A program made the translations under genes and the position numbers. Below the pieces are notes generated by a model, which was given only the letters and a program-made list of their open reading frames with translations, was not told the origin of the DNA and did not search any database. Positions 41,744 through 54,200 of a stretch of 64,000 nt of DNA are shown piece after piece (the first letter of the stretch is position 1; the number at the start of each line of letters is the position of its first letter). Source of the DNA: Phanerodontia chrysosporium (lineage: Eukaryota > Basidiomycota > Agaricomycetes > Polyporales > Phanerochaetaceae); the NCBI GenBank assembly GCA_001910725.1, contig MJGA01000001.1, forward strand, positions 1,860,001 through 1,924,000, written 5' to 3'.

Positions 41744-43278
41744 ATGGAGGCCCCCGTCGGCGACCCCACTCCCGTCTTCGACAGCTTCGACGTCGACCTG
41801 CTTGTCAAGGTGCTGGCTCACACTGCATTCAGTGAGTAGCGCGTTGCGTCCACTGCACCGCGTTGTTGACTGTTTCGCGCTTTGCAGGTCCTTCTTTACC
41901 TTCTTCATTCCGGTCTTTTACTACTTTCAGGCGCACGCTGGCCCGACCCGATCCTGGTGGTGTCAGGCGGTTACTACCTCGCCGTCTCCGCCTTCTGTAC
42001 GTACCGCTCGCGCTGCGCGCCCTTCGTACGCCTGACCGCGGGCTTGTTAGGGTTTGTCAAGTGGTACTCACGCCTGTACCGCAACCAGGGCAGCCTGCTC
42101 TTCGGGCCTCCTCGGTTTGACTGGGGGGAGCAGATTGTGGTCATCACGGGCGGGGCCTCTGGCATCGGCGAGCTAATAGCAAACACACTGGCCGTGCGGA
42201 ACGTGACCGTTGCTGTGTTAGACGTCCAGCCCATCGAGACTGACAATTGTGAGTGCTCGCACCTTGGAGTGACACCCATGCTGACGGAGATTGTGGCAGA
42301 CAATATCAACTACTACAAGTGCGACGTGTCAAAGTATGAGGAAGTACAGGCCGTGGCGAAGCAAATTCAAGAAGAGGTGTGTTGCATTGTTAGCCTAACG
42401 CGCGTTGTGCTCATGTGTTCTCAGCTCGGGCATCCTACTGTTTTGATCAACAATGCCGGCGTTGTTCAGGGAAAGCTACTTGTCGATCTGACTCCAGAAG
42501 ACATTCAGCAGTGAGTAGCGTCGAAACTACATGTTCAGTCTGACTTGTGCTCAATCAAGAGTAAGGACGTTCTCTGTCAACACCCTCGCACATTTCTGGA
42601 CCTTGAAGGCGTTCCTGCCGGAAATGATCAAGCAAAATAAAGGGCACATTGTGAGTACTGAAGTGCACATGTCCACTAGGCACTCACATGTCGTAGGTCA
42701 ACATAGCCTCTGTTGCGGGCATAGTCGGTATGGCTAGAATGAGTGAGTAGCCCTTCTATGATGGTGTTATCAGTGACTGACCACCTATTCAGCGGACTAT
42801 TGCGCTTCCAAGGCCGCACTCGTTTCTCTCCACGAGTCTTTGCGCTACGAGCTGGACCACCAGTACCGTGCCCCGGGGTCCGAACCACCCTGGTGGTCTC
42901 AGGACACGTGCTCACCCGGATGTTCTCGACTGTGCGCCTGTCTCAGAGCTGGCTGTACAAGTTCTTTGTTCCGAGCCTGCCTCCAATTGCGATTGCCAAG
43001 GCCGTCATTGCCGCGCTCGACGAGCAGCACTCGCGCACGATCTACCTGCCGTTCTATGCCAACTTTGTGCCCTTCCTGCCGCTGCTCCCCAGTTTCTTGC
43101 GCGACTTCTGTCAATGGGTGCGTGTCCCAGTCCTGACCTCCCAGAAAGTATGGCACTGACTGCGTCCCTGCAGCTCTCGGGATGCGACTATGGAATGGAG
43201 GATTTTGTGAAGCTCTCGGGACGTCGCCCGGAGGAGGGACCCGCGCCCGAGATCACCGTCCGCGCTAAGGCGGACTAG
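41744..43278 (+). CDS. Membrane-anchored short-chain dehydrogenase/reductase
   Basis: Classical SDR resembling the SDR16C/RDH10-type lipid or retinol dehydrogenases. The N terminus [20 protein letters not shown] leads into a hydrophobic anchor ([15 protein letters not shown]). The Rossmann fold shows [12 protein letters not shown] (TGxxxGxG), [18 protein letters not shown] (NNAG), [10 protein letters not shown] with the catalytic Ser, and YCASKAAL (YxxxK). The C terminus has a second hydrophobic patch ([20 protein letters not shown]). Introns are visible at about 41832-41887, 42248-42299, 42376-42424, 42511-42560, 42651-42696 and 42744-42791, with further ones near 42870 and 43116. Start chosen at the first ATG with this frame; stop TAG at 43276-43278. 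Cofactor is probably NAD(P)H; the substrate is unknown. Confidence 0.88.
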
Positions 43279-43399
43279 AGGGTCTCTCTGCACAGTCAGT
43301 GCGGAATTTATTTTGTATCTTATCTTGACTGGTAGAATTTGCACCGAATGAATAACCAGTCTGCTCGCTGCTCGCTGCCCAGGATCCCAGAGTCGCGGA

Positions 43400-45579
43400 G
43401 TGCTGCCCCAAATCGGGCACGAGCGATCGCGAGTGGTGATGCTTCTGCGACTTGTGCGTCACTGTGGCTGGCAACTCCCGGGCGTGTTCAACTTGCCTGC
43501 GCTGGGCTGCAGCTCAACGTTGCTCTCGACGTCCAGGATGTTCAGCAGCCTCCTGTTCCCCGGCCTCGGCCGCCTCGCAGCTACCTCGCAAGTCGACAAC
43601 ACGTCCGCCGCCGGCGCTACGAGCCTCATGGCCTTGCACGAAGCGGAAGTCGTGAACAGGTCGCCTGTCCTGCGTCCGACCACTGCGGCGGAAAACAAGT
43701 CGAGTCTGGCCGCCTCAGAGAGTGTATGTCCACTGCGATAACCCAAGGACACGACACTGACTGTCGTTCCATAGGTTGGTTCGAATGTCGACTCGAAGTA
43801 CGCGAAGTCGCCGCTGGTATGCATCTAGGTGACTATACACGCGACTCTGTTAGCTAACAACGGCACAGGCCCATAGCACACCTCGCATGGACGAGAACGT
43901 CGCGCCAGCCGCCGTAGAGGCTGGCAACAACTCCGCGGACGACGTCTTCCATACCCCGCTGATCACTGCTGGCAGTGATACATCTCTGAAGCTCAAAGAA
44001 GCAAAGGTCGCAGCGTCGGCCTCCATGCATTCCATTGCCGAGGATACCCAACCCCCATCCGCTACACAGGAAGGCGAGTGCAAGCCCGCCACGTCTCTTC
44101 AGATCCGGAGAGGCAAGATTGAACCCTTGGATATTCCGGTGCCTACCACGTACGCGGAGGCTACGAATGTGAGAAGCACATCGTGAATAGCCCACAGATG
44201 CTAACGATTGCTCACCTAGCTTGCCTCCATACATCCTGATGCTGCAGAGTTCATCCTTGCCATTCCCATCTCACCGACAAGCCTTCGAGAAGGTCAGCTG
44301 CAAAGGCTAAATGTGAAAATGGAAACAGCATTGCAAAAATCCAGGCCCAGGATGTTCAGGCGAGGCGCGGAAGACCCTCTGACGTGCCACCAGCGGACAA
44401 AGTGACCAACGATGTGGACCCAACCCATAGCCCTTCACGACCCAACTGGGCTAAGGCGCCGACTCCTTCTCCAGACAATCAGCCAAAGAACAATGGGCGT
44501 CGCCGACGGGGCCCAAAAGGCCGGGAAGTATCGAGCACCGTGCGTCCAGGAAGTTATCGAAGACAGTCCGGAGGGCCTCAGCGGCACCAGCATCGTTCTC
44601 ATGTGAAACCCGCCGACCAGGAGGTTGACGACAAAGATGACCAGCAGAGATCCACCCCGATGAGGACTCCAAGATCTCTGCGTACCCGAGGCTCGCCCTA
44701 CTCCGGCGTGACGAAAGAGCGCACTCGTATCACTCCGAAGAAGTCGAAGACTCCGGATCCTGAAGGCGACTCTCCCGGCCCCAGCTCGGATACGCGCTCT
44801 GCTCTGCACCTTGCTCAGGTAGACGCACTTATCAAGGAGCTCCAGAAGACTCGTGGTCTGCTTGAGACGCCTCCTATTAGCGCGGCAAAGAAGACGGAGG
44901 AGAAGAAGGACCATACCAAAGCCAGTGCATCTGGGCTCGTGCTTCGTCTCTTCCTCCGGAGGGCTCCTCGAGCCCTGCCCAAGCTAAGATGCCTTGGGTC
45001 TGGGTTGCTGGTCACGACGGCGTTCTTCGTCCCGACATGCGCATGGAACGACCCATGTCAGCTCCTCGTCCCGCTCGTCCCGATCCGTCGGCTGCGTTTC
45101 TTCCGGCGGGAATGCAGGATCTCTCGACTATGTCTCCTGGCTTTGTTCCCATCCCCGTCCAAGTCCCTATCGCGCCTGTAGCTTTGCCCATGAAGCGAGT
45201 CTATACACCCATTCCTCCTTGGGCACTCTTCCCCACCGGAATAGACCCCGTGGAGCAATACCTCGAGAAGTACGGGATGCCGCCGCCCCCGTCGTCTGCC
45301 TTCGACAACCCCGCTCGCCAAATTCTTCCTCAAGTGCCCGCGGGGCGCGCTTCTGGCCGCCCGCGCTCTAGGAACCCCAGTGGTCAGACTCCCATCCGGG
45401 CTGCTGAAGAACCAGCAAGCTGGCGCATGTCGAAGCTACCAAAGGACACTGCGGGTGGCTCGAAGCCTGTGGGACCGAACCCGCCGTCGACTGCGGGACC
45501 CCCTATCAGCCCCGTCCAACCTGCCAATTGGCCCACTCTCGATGAGATCTGCGCGAAGAAGATCTTACCGTCTGCCTGA
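43400..45579 (+). CDS. Hypothetical low-complexity protein
   Basis: No known domain. The first exon (MLPQIGHERSR, or an internal MFSSLLFPGLGRLAA at 43538) joins in frame through introns at about 43726-43772 and 43815-43868 to AHSTPRMDENVAPAAVEAGN. It then continues to PVPTTYAEATN and LASIHPDAAEFILAIPIS. The middle (44384-44990) is a basic, Ser/Pro-rich disordered region (PKNNGRRRRGPKGREVSSTV) with a short helix (LHLAQVDALIKELQKTRGLL). The C terminus is Pro-rich with MKRVYTPIPPWALFPTGIDP and WPTLDEICAKKILPSA. The frame change near 44300 is not explained by a clean intron, so this may be two genes or contain an error. Confidence 0.55.
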
Positions 45580-45875
45580 GGTGCCTGCGCCGTAATCTCC
45601 TGCCTTCAAAGAGGTACAGGAAGACCACTGGCATCTTCATCTTGTTTCCATTACTTGTTCTGTACCCCTATAGTTATGTACTGTTCGCCTGTCCCCCTTG
45701 TATACATTAGTCACATATAGACACTACATTAATATCACCCACCTAATTTTCATCCCGCGAAATGCACAGTCGGAGGAATGAGCATGTCGATCAAGCATCC
45801 AACCGTCTGGTCTCGATTGGGCGAAGTGCGCACGCGAAAATAGACGCCGATCCGAAAGCTCACTCTCCTCCGGTC

Positions 45876-46483
45876 ATGTCGACCCCGCTGCCCCAGCCCT
45901 TCACCGCGGCGCACACGCGCTACGTCAAGAGCCTCTACCGGCGCATCCTCAAGAATGAGCTAGACTGGATCGTCCGCCGCGACATCTGGCGCGCCAAGGC
46001 GCTCGTCGTCCGCGCAGAGTTCGACAGGAACCGGTGCGTCGCCCGTGTCGAACGCCTCCCGGGGTGGTGCAATGCTGAGCGGGGCCCGCGGACGCCGTGC
46101 GTGTGGGGACACACCAAAACAGGGACGTGCACGACCCGCGTGCGCTCGCGGACCTCTTCGACAAGGCCGAGGCGGACCTCGCGAAGCGGCTGCATCCCGA
46201 CCCATACCGACGTGAGTTGCCCGCGCCCGCTGCACGCCCGCCCCGTCCTGACGCTGCCGCCGCACAGCCCCGACCGCCCCCGATGGCACGAAATGGTGCG
46301 TGCTGCTGCTTGTGCGGTGTGTTTTCGCGTTTGCTGACCTGTTTGCGTGTGCAGGGAACGCAATGCTCCGGTACGCTTTCGCTCGCCCGCGGCGTGTGTC
46401 CTTGCTGAATCGCTAACCATATGCAGCCACCCACCGCCCCGCCGTTCGACCACCGGGCGTACAACGCTGCGCACGAGCACTAG
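45876..46483 (+). CDS. NDUFB9: NADH:ubiquinone oxidoreductase subunit B9 (LYR protein)
   Basis: Accessory subunit (B22/LYRM3 type) of mitochondrial complex I. It starts MSTPLPQPFTAAHTRYVKS and contains the LYR motif in KSLYRRILKNELDW, then IWRAKALVVRAEFDRNR. After an intron (about 46035-46122) it continues VHDPRALADLFDKAEADL and HPDPYRP. A small exon and a last exon end PPFDHRAYNAAHEH. Length of about 110-115 residues matches the family. LYR proteins bind the acyl carrier protein at the membrane arm. An upstream ATG at 45762 is in another context and not needed. Confidence 0.88.
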
Positions 46484-46701
46484 AAGTCATGTTTCGCGGG
46501 CTGTCTTGCACATATACAGTTGTTTTCAGGATCTACGCACGTCCGCACACACATTTGATGCTCCAAAAGCCATTAATATCAAGCAGATGTCTGGGCAGCA
46601 GCGGACGCCTTTGAGAAATACGAGTGGAAGTGTATATCCCATCCAACAGCGACAACATGATGACCGTGCAACGAAAGCAAGACTATTGACTGCGAATTCG
46701 A

Positions 46702-49282
46702 CTACGAAACTGACATGACGGAACTGACGCTCATAGAAATCGGAGCATGCGCGGGACTTATGCTCATGCCTCCGAAGGACGCACCGAGCTGGTCCGCTCC
46801 CGAGTCTGCTCTGGGCTGAAAGGCCATGGGACTGGAGAGCCCATCGTACGAGTAGCTCGACGACAGCGGCGGCTCGCCACTGACATCCGCCTCTTCTTCC
46901 TCATCCTCGTCGTCTTCTTCCTCGTCGTCGATCGCGACGGACGACCACTCGCGGTACACGCCCTCGATGTACGTCCCCGAGCGCGGGAGCTTGTACGGGT
47001 CGAAGGGAAAGAATGTGTTGAGCTCCGTCTGCACGGACTCGCCGAGCACGACGGGGTTCACGAAGCGCCGCGCCGCCTGCATGTTCGAGGAAGAGTACTC
47101 CGAGCGTCGGTTGGCCTCTATGATTGAGTAGCAGTAGAGGAAGTCCGTCGCGTGCGCGACGCGGGCGAACTGCATTACTACAGTCGGGGCGCACACCTGC
47201 ACGGGCACTCTGTGAGTGGTGAGGCAGTAGGGTGGGGATGTCAAGACACACCTTCAAGGGATTGAGTTCTGACTGCACCACGCGCTTCAGAACCTCAAGC
47301 TCCGGCATCCACTTTCCATGTGCGCCCTCGACCGCACCTGCAAGTTCGTCAAGTTCCTCCTGGTCCTGCACGAGATCGCGCCACCGGAAGCAGAAAATGA
47401 GGAACACGGCCTGAGTGACGGCATAGAACACGCTATGCTGCGCCATGCTTGGTAGACTGGCGCCTGTCTGGGTGACAGCATCGAGGATGTCGAGGCGATT
47501 GTTGAGGAAGTTGCATAGGCATGCTACGACCTGCCGCGTACTCTCCCGATCGACGAACACGGCGCGGCTGACGAAACTCGCAATGTAGCTTGCCGCCGCA
47601 GCGCGTGTAACTGTTGGCTGGTCCTCCTCCAGAAGCGCTTTCGAGACAAGCATACCCTGGAAGAGGTCGCTGAACTCGGGATCGAGCGAAGAGAACCAGA
47701 AGACGAGGAACTGTGTATAGCGGGACTTGAAGGTGCGCAGGATCGTTCGCTCGAAGATAGAGAGCAGAGAGAAGAACTGTGAACGTTGCAGGGTTTTCAG
47801 CGCTTCAGTATTCTCCAGCCCCGCATCGGATGTGGCGTCAATGGAGGTGACGACGGTGAGGAAGCGCCTGGCATTGCGATGGGTGGCGGCAGGTCCGATG
47901 TTGACGAGTCTGACACTGTATGTGACTGCGTAAAGTGGTCGAAGACGTTCTTGAGGATGGCGTCGAGCTTGTTGACCATATCCTGCACGTGTTGGAAGTT
48001 GGTCTGCTCTTCCTCCCCCGCCTCATCATCGTCCGCCTCGCCATCCGCTTCTGATGATAGGTCACTGAGGTCGTCTCCGTCCTCTTCGTCGCTCTCGTCC
48101 TCCGAATCGGACTCTCCTTCTTGACCAATGACGGTATCAAAGGGGTCGAAGTCAAACAGCTCCGATTGCTCTTCGGTGGCCTCCTCTAGTTCCTCTAGCT
48201 CGACCTGGATCTCGACCTGCCAAGCAAATGAGTTGACCATTAAGCCGAGTGCAAACAAGGAACGTACGTCTATTTGAATGGCGCGGTCTATAATTGTCGC
48301 CAATATCCGGTCGGACAACTCGGGGCAGTACTCTGTAATCCGGAGGAGGTTGCGGATGTATGTCACCTGTGCGGCCTGGCTCAGCCTCTTATGAGGGAAA
48401 TTCTGGACAAGGAGCGGTTGCAGGGTCGAGGGGAGTGTCGGGACCAAGGTAAGGAGATGTTCCAAGAGATAGTGCAAACGGTCGTAGACGGTCCGGCGAG
48501 TGAGTGGTCTTGAGGATGTCTCTGGCATAGATGCATCGAGAGCTTGCAAGCCGGACTCTATGCGCCGGGTAAGCGGACATGAGGCGAGGCGAAGACACGG
48601 CACGCACGATAGGTGAAGCCACTTGCGATCTTCCCGAGTACGAGCGTGAGATATTCGGGCTTCGCACTAACGAGCATGCCCACGAATGAGGTGTAGGATT
48701 TGACGAAGTTGCTGTCCATCGTTGTCCATGGCATGCTAATCACGGCTTCGACGAGGGCGGAGTGAACACGTTCTAGCCGAGATACTACGTGAGAAAGGGC
48801 GATGATCCATAGCCTCAGCTGCGAGGATGTTGTTACAGTGTCGGTATTCGCCCGCTTCGGGTTGAACTGATCGACGAGTTCGTCGAAAGCTTCGCTTACA
48901 CCCTGTGGTGGTGACCGTTAACAGGACCAGGAGGAGATGCTGATCACAGACGCACTTTCGCCTTCTGCTGTAGAGCATTGTTGATGAAGGCAAGGTACAT
49001 ATCCTTGCGGTATTGCTCATCTGTGGCAGAGAATCAGCGGCATAGACACTCACACGACCCAGTACGCTTACCTTGCTTGACTCGTGAATTAGTGACTACT
49101 GGCCTCGAGTTGACAGATCCGTTGGAGGAGGTGGAATCTCTCCGAGTCGTCGTCCGCTTCTTATATGTCTCGAGAGGGTTAGTGGTCTTGACGGAGAGTT
49201 CCATGGTGCGTGTGGCCGAAGGGAGAGGGCCTGCTTTTGTCTGTCTGCTGTTGAACTGGGAAAACCGCGAATGAGGATCCAT
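46702..49282 (-). CDS. RRN3: RNA polymerase I transcription initiation factor RRN3
   Basis: RRN3/TIF-IA binds RNA polymerase I and recruits it to rDNA promoters in the nucleolus. Start chosen at MDPHSRFSQFNSRQTKAGPL. Recognisable HEAT-repeat segments are QYRKDMYLAFINNALQQKAK, WIIALSHVVSRLERVHSALV, VKSYTSFVGMLVSAKPEYL, YLLEHLLTLVPTLPSTLQPL, VTYIRNLLRITEYCPELSDR and YTQFLVFWFSSLDPEFSDLF. VSRAVFVDRESTRQVVACLC and FFPFDPYKLPRSGTYIEGVY follow. An acidic loop (EDESDEEDGDDLSDLSSEAD) and an acidic tail are typical. Six or more short introns are present. The C terminus is VSSVMSVS with TAG at 46702-46704. Confidence 0.93.
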
Positions 49283-49664
49283 AGTACTCGAGATAGTAGA
49301 CAAGCCAGTAATGTACACCGAGGGATGAGAGAGCGGACGAAGGACCGAGGAGCCAACAACAGCAGCCACAGGCAGCGGGAAAGTATGCTGCCTTCAAGCG
49401 CCCGACATGGAGGCGAAAAATGGCTGACTAAGCAGCGCATTTGATGAGCTGATCTCATCAGGATGGTGTCCCAAAGTAGTATCTAAGTTCGCCTTTATCG
49501 TTGTATCTTGTCCTCAAACCAAGTGACAGGACAGTTGGCCTCTGACCTGTACCTGTTTCTCGTTCTGGAATACGCGCAAATTGCTGACGGACGCTATGTA
49601 CGGCCTATTACTTGCGTTCTGGTGCCAGCTCACAGAAGGATTGACACCACGTACAGCTACTATC
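49283..49664. other. Divergent promoter region between RRN3 and the nucleoside hydrolase
   Basis: About 380 bp between divergent genes, presumably a shared promoter. No distinct motif recognised. Confidence 0.4.
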
Positions 49665-51050
49665 ATGACTCAGCGATATGTTTGGCTCGACTGCGATCCG
49701 GTAACTACCACTGGAATTGCCTCTTCAATGTACTGACGGTGATTCGAGGGACATGATGATGCTACTGCAATTCTGCTGGCACTTCACATCCCGAACATAA
49801 CCCTTCTTGGAGTATCTACAGTATTAATGCCCCTTCTGATCTCTTATCGCGTGAACCTGACATATCGCATCCCAGGTGCACGGCAACACCAGTGCAGATG
49901 ACACTATGAGAAACGCTGCCAGATGCCTACACGCATTTGGCGCCTCTGGTGATATCAAAGTATACCCCGGCGCAACGCAGCCGTTGCTCAGACCTGCTAG
50001 ATATGATCCCGAGATCCACGGTGTCGGAGGACTCGGAGGAGTTGAAGGCCTGCCGTCAATCGAGCTTGAGGAAGTGCGAGCGCGAATCGCGCTGGACATT
50101 GCCACTGCACGTGCAGTGGAGGGTATGGCGACCGCCATCCGTCTTGTGTGGAAGAATGGTTCCGGGTCAAAGGTCGTACTTGTGTCCTCCGGTCCTATGA
50201 CTAACATCGCGCTCTTCTCCTGTGTTTTCCCGGAGTTACTCGAGGCCATTGGTATGTATTTCACTCCGCTAAACATACTCAGAGGTGACATGGACTCTGC
50301 AGATGAGATTGTATTCATGGGAGGCGGTGTTGGCCTCGGCAATCGCTCCTCCGCAGCTGGTGAGCACAACCCTCTTCTCACCGCAAGGGAACAGTCTGAC
50401 ATAGCAACGACTCCAGAGTTCAATATCCTGTGCGATCGTTAGTACAGTGCTTGTCAGGAACGCTGGATGCCTTCTGATTGCAAACCCCCAGCTGAGGCAG
50501 CTCAGATCGTGCTTAACATTCCCCTCCAGAAAACCATGATTCCGTTGAACGTGACACACACCGCCATCGTGACACGCAAATGGCATGGCGAGGTGCTCTG
50601 TCCCGGATCTAACATCGAGAACGACACGCAGTCCCTTCCCAAAGCCCAGACGCCACTGCGGCGCATGCTTTCTACGCTGCTCAGCTTCTTCGCGGATGCC
50701 TACAAAGCCGTCTTTGGCTTCGTGGACGGCCCGCCGATTCACGACGCTCTCACGATCGCCTACGTCGCGCACCCTGAACTGTTCAGCTGCAGACGCTATC
50801 ATGTCGACATCGAGCTCAACGGCACGCACACAGTCGGCGAGACTGTCGTCGACCTTTGGGACTACCAGAAAGCTGATGACTCGTGGGGACGCACTGGCAA
50901 AAATTGTATTGTTGCTGAATCGTTGAACGTGCGTCTCTCGTGTTGCGCGTCAGACAACTGTTGATATGGTTTTAGGTCGATGGCTTCTTCAAGCTATTCT
51001 TGGAGAGCATCGCTCGATGCGACGAAGTTTCGCCCCTCAACAAACATTAG
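49665..51050 (+). CDS. Inosine/uridine-preferring nucleoside hydrolase family protein
   Basis: Hydrolyses the N-glycosidic bond of ribonucleosides for salvage, or acts as a related N-ribohydrolase. The first exon MTQRYVWLDCDP joins after an intron (49701-49750) to GHDDATAILLALHIP. This forms the DxDxGxDD Ca2+/ribose-binding motif. Later come VHGNTSADDTMRNAARCL, VLVSSGPMTNIALF, DEIVFMGGGVGLG, EFNILCDPEAAQIVLN and MIPLNVTHTAIV. The catalytic region is GPPIHDALTIAYVAHPELF. The last intron is near 50929-50976 and the stop TAG ends at 51050. Length of about 380 residues fits. Substrate preference cannot be read. Confidence 0.9.
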
Positions 51051-51208
51051 CAATGGTGACAATACAGACATTCTGTACCACAATAACGTTCATGATGCTA
51101 GATATATGGATCGTGATAAATCACGAGAACAGGAAGGGTATACAGGAAAATGGGGTACATATATACTTGGATAGATAGCCAACCAATCATAGATATCCTT
51201 GTCGCGAA

Positions 51209-54200
51209 TCACTCGAACATTCGACTCGCACGCGCACCGTCGACGAAGATCTTGCTGACAGGGCGTTGTGGACGAGCCCTGCGACGGCCGTCGCGCATGC
51301 TGCGAATTGCTTGATCCAAGTCTCCTCGGCCGACAGATAGACCGGCTGCACGACCCATAGATGTCGTCGGTTGCTTGACGGTCTGGCCGTCGCCCAGCTT
51401 GATAGTCTGCAAACACTAGTTAGAGCAACACTGGTGATAACCAAATCTGAACGTACCGATTCTGCGGTGGGAGTATCCAGAGACTCATCCACAGTAACCT
51501 CCGGCGGCTGCACTTTGACCTCTGTATCGTGGACCTCCAATGCTGCTTTCTGCAAAAGAGTTGGTATGTGACAGAACCGGAGCAGTGGTTGGCTCACCTG
51601 GAGCGAAGAAGAGAATGACAGAATGAGTCCAAAGAAGTCTTCTGGCTTTGGTGCCTCTGGCGCGTCCGGGTTCTCTCCAAAGAACAAGAGCATAGACCTT
51701 AGCTCGGCTTCGAGAGAACTAGACATCTTGGTCAGCGCGTCGACGCTGGCGCTCACTTGCTGCGAGAAGGGCTAGAAGCGTTCAATAAGAGGCCTGACAG
51801 CCGTACTTGGAAGAACTACGCACCTTCATAACGACGACGAAGCGATCTTGCGGTGGAAGTCGCATTTTCTGAAGCTCTGCTATCTCCTGTTGTAACTGCG
51901 CAAGACCGGTGGCAAGGCCCTGTACAGAAGCCGTGATAGTCTGCACAGAAACTGGTGGCAACATGTTACAACCCATGCAACTCTTCAGCAGAGTGGAACT
52001 CACCTCTTGCGGCAGCCTCAACGTGTGGCATCTCTTCGATGAAAGTGATGAGGCTAGGGTCGCTACGCAGAAGTACCCGAGCGATATAATGCAGGAGGGT
52101 TGGACATTCTGACGAGCCTTTCGCTGTCTTGGTTTCCTTCAGCTATAACATTGTGTCAGTAATCAAGTCCGAAAACCGAAAATGTGGCTTTACTTTCAGC
52201 AACGCATCCAACTGGAAGCCTCGCGCCCCTCCCCGGAATGTAGAGCCGTTCAAGGTATTGCCGACAGCGAGAACGGTCTAGTAGAATGGGGGTGAGCGCC
52301 ATGGCAGAGTGAAGATTAAGTGAAGCCTACTTGAAGGATCGTCCTGAACCGAGATGACGAGCGGAGCTCTCTCGACGCATTGCGAACAATATTGAGCTCA
52401 GGCCGGATTTCTTCAATTTCAATCTCGAGTTTTCTCCGGTACAACATGCACTCCAAGCGTTGCGACAACCGTGGAATAGAAATCATCTGAACGAAACCTA
52501 TCGTCAGGATCTCTAGAACGTACCGCAGACGCCTTGACCTACCTGGCTGAAGAACTGGTCAGCTTTCGAGAGTCTGCTGACATCGCCGAAGTCTCGGATT
52601 CGAGTGACCTACACAGGCACCGTAAGCTAGTAGTCTTCGTATGAGAATATGAAAGATATACCTCTTCTTGAGTTGGCAGCTGCTTACTCAGTGATTTGAG
52701 CTCGTCCACGGAAAGTTTGGTGTCGTCAATCTCCAAAACCGCCTGTCGGATCGTCGGAAGATCCAGCTTGATCCTAGCCAGCATGATGGCTAAAATAGTT
52801 CAATAGATGCTTTAGAAACAAAGTCTAAATACTTACCGACGTTCTGCGCCCGAGTCATGTCTAAAAGTGTAGTGACGTCCTGCTTCTTTGGAGACGTCAC
52901 CGATAGCTGTGAACTCGCGGGCGTAGAATTCTCGAGGGAGAAGGTAGCTTCCAGATCTGAGAGGTCCACTTGGATTTGAAGTTTGGCTTCATCCCAAATC
53001 GTAGACGCTGCGAGCTGGGTGGAGAGCTTGTTCCAAAAGAATGGCTTCAGACGCTTCGACGGCTTGGCAAGCTTCGGTGGCGAAGGTGCTTTGCCAGGTG
53101 GTGGTGGTGGCGGAGGCACACCAGGCGGAGGGGAGGTGGAGGTGGTGGTGGGGGGTGGTGGCGGCGGAGGTGGTATACCGCTAGAGGATGGTGATAGGGG
53201 TGGTGGTGGCGGAGGAGGTGGAGGAGGAGGCGGAGGGGAGACTGAAGAGGGCGCTCCTGGTGCTACGGGAGGAGGAGGTGGTGGTGGCGGAGGTGGTGGC
53301 GGAGGTGGTGGCGGAGGAGGTGACGCAGGTGATAGTGGGACTGACGGAGTGCGAGGAGGAGGAGGCGGCGGTGGAGGCGGTGGGGGAGCTCTCACGCCAC
53401 TGGGCACATCTTCATGAGCCGCGGGTGGCATTGTTGACGCTCTGCTTGGCCGTGTGGGTGGCGGAGGCGGCGGAGGGACTTGATGCTTATAGTCGTGCTC
53501 GGTCAAGAATTTCGGCTTCGCTGCCAGTTCTTCTTTGAGCTGTTCGACAGTACGCTTCAGAGTAGCGATCTCCTCCTCCATATGCGCCAACTCCTCATTG
53601 GCTTGACTTGCCATAGCTTGTGCATCGACCTCAGTCCCTCGAGCTTCGGTCCTCGACTTGAACCTTGAGTAGACAGACTCTAGGGCTCGCTTAAGATATG
53701 TGATCTCTTTATCCTTTGTGCCAAGCGAAGACTCGAGTTCCCCGTTCTGTATGATTGCTTAGCACACAGCCGGCGTTCTCTTCTTCTCGTAAATGGACGC
53801 ACCTGGATCTTCAAGTTCGAGATTTCATCCATCAAGCTATTCCACTTCACTCTATCTCGTTCGCGCTTCGCCTTCTCCTCCTACCCACCAAGATCAGCAC
53901 AGTCAACACGATATGACATCAACGTTATCGCGTACTTGGTCACGATTGTCGACAGGGTTTTGTGCCTTGAAACGATCTAGCTCTGCTTGGAGTTGGATGA
54001 CCTGCTTCTCCTTCTGGACCAATCGCTGAACCAGGCCATGGAAATTCTAAGGAAATGCTTCATGAGTGTGCATCGCGGTGAATTCAAGGGGGTACTACCT
54101 CGCCTGCTTTTCCCGACGCTTTGGTCGCGGGCGTGGGGCGCTAAGCGGCAAGGCCCTCAAAGTATTAAGCTCTGCAGATTGCTGGGTTACTTCATTGCGA

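Noticed and set aside
52983..53417. Plus-strand glycine-rich 144-aa open frame
   Set aside because: Reverse strand of the formin FH1 proline codons; CCN runs read as GGN in antisense.
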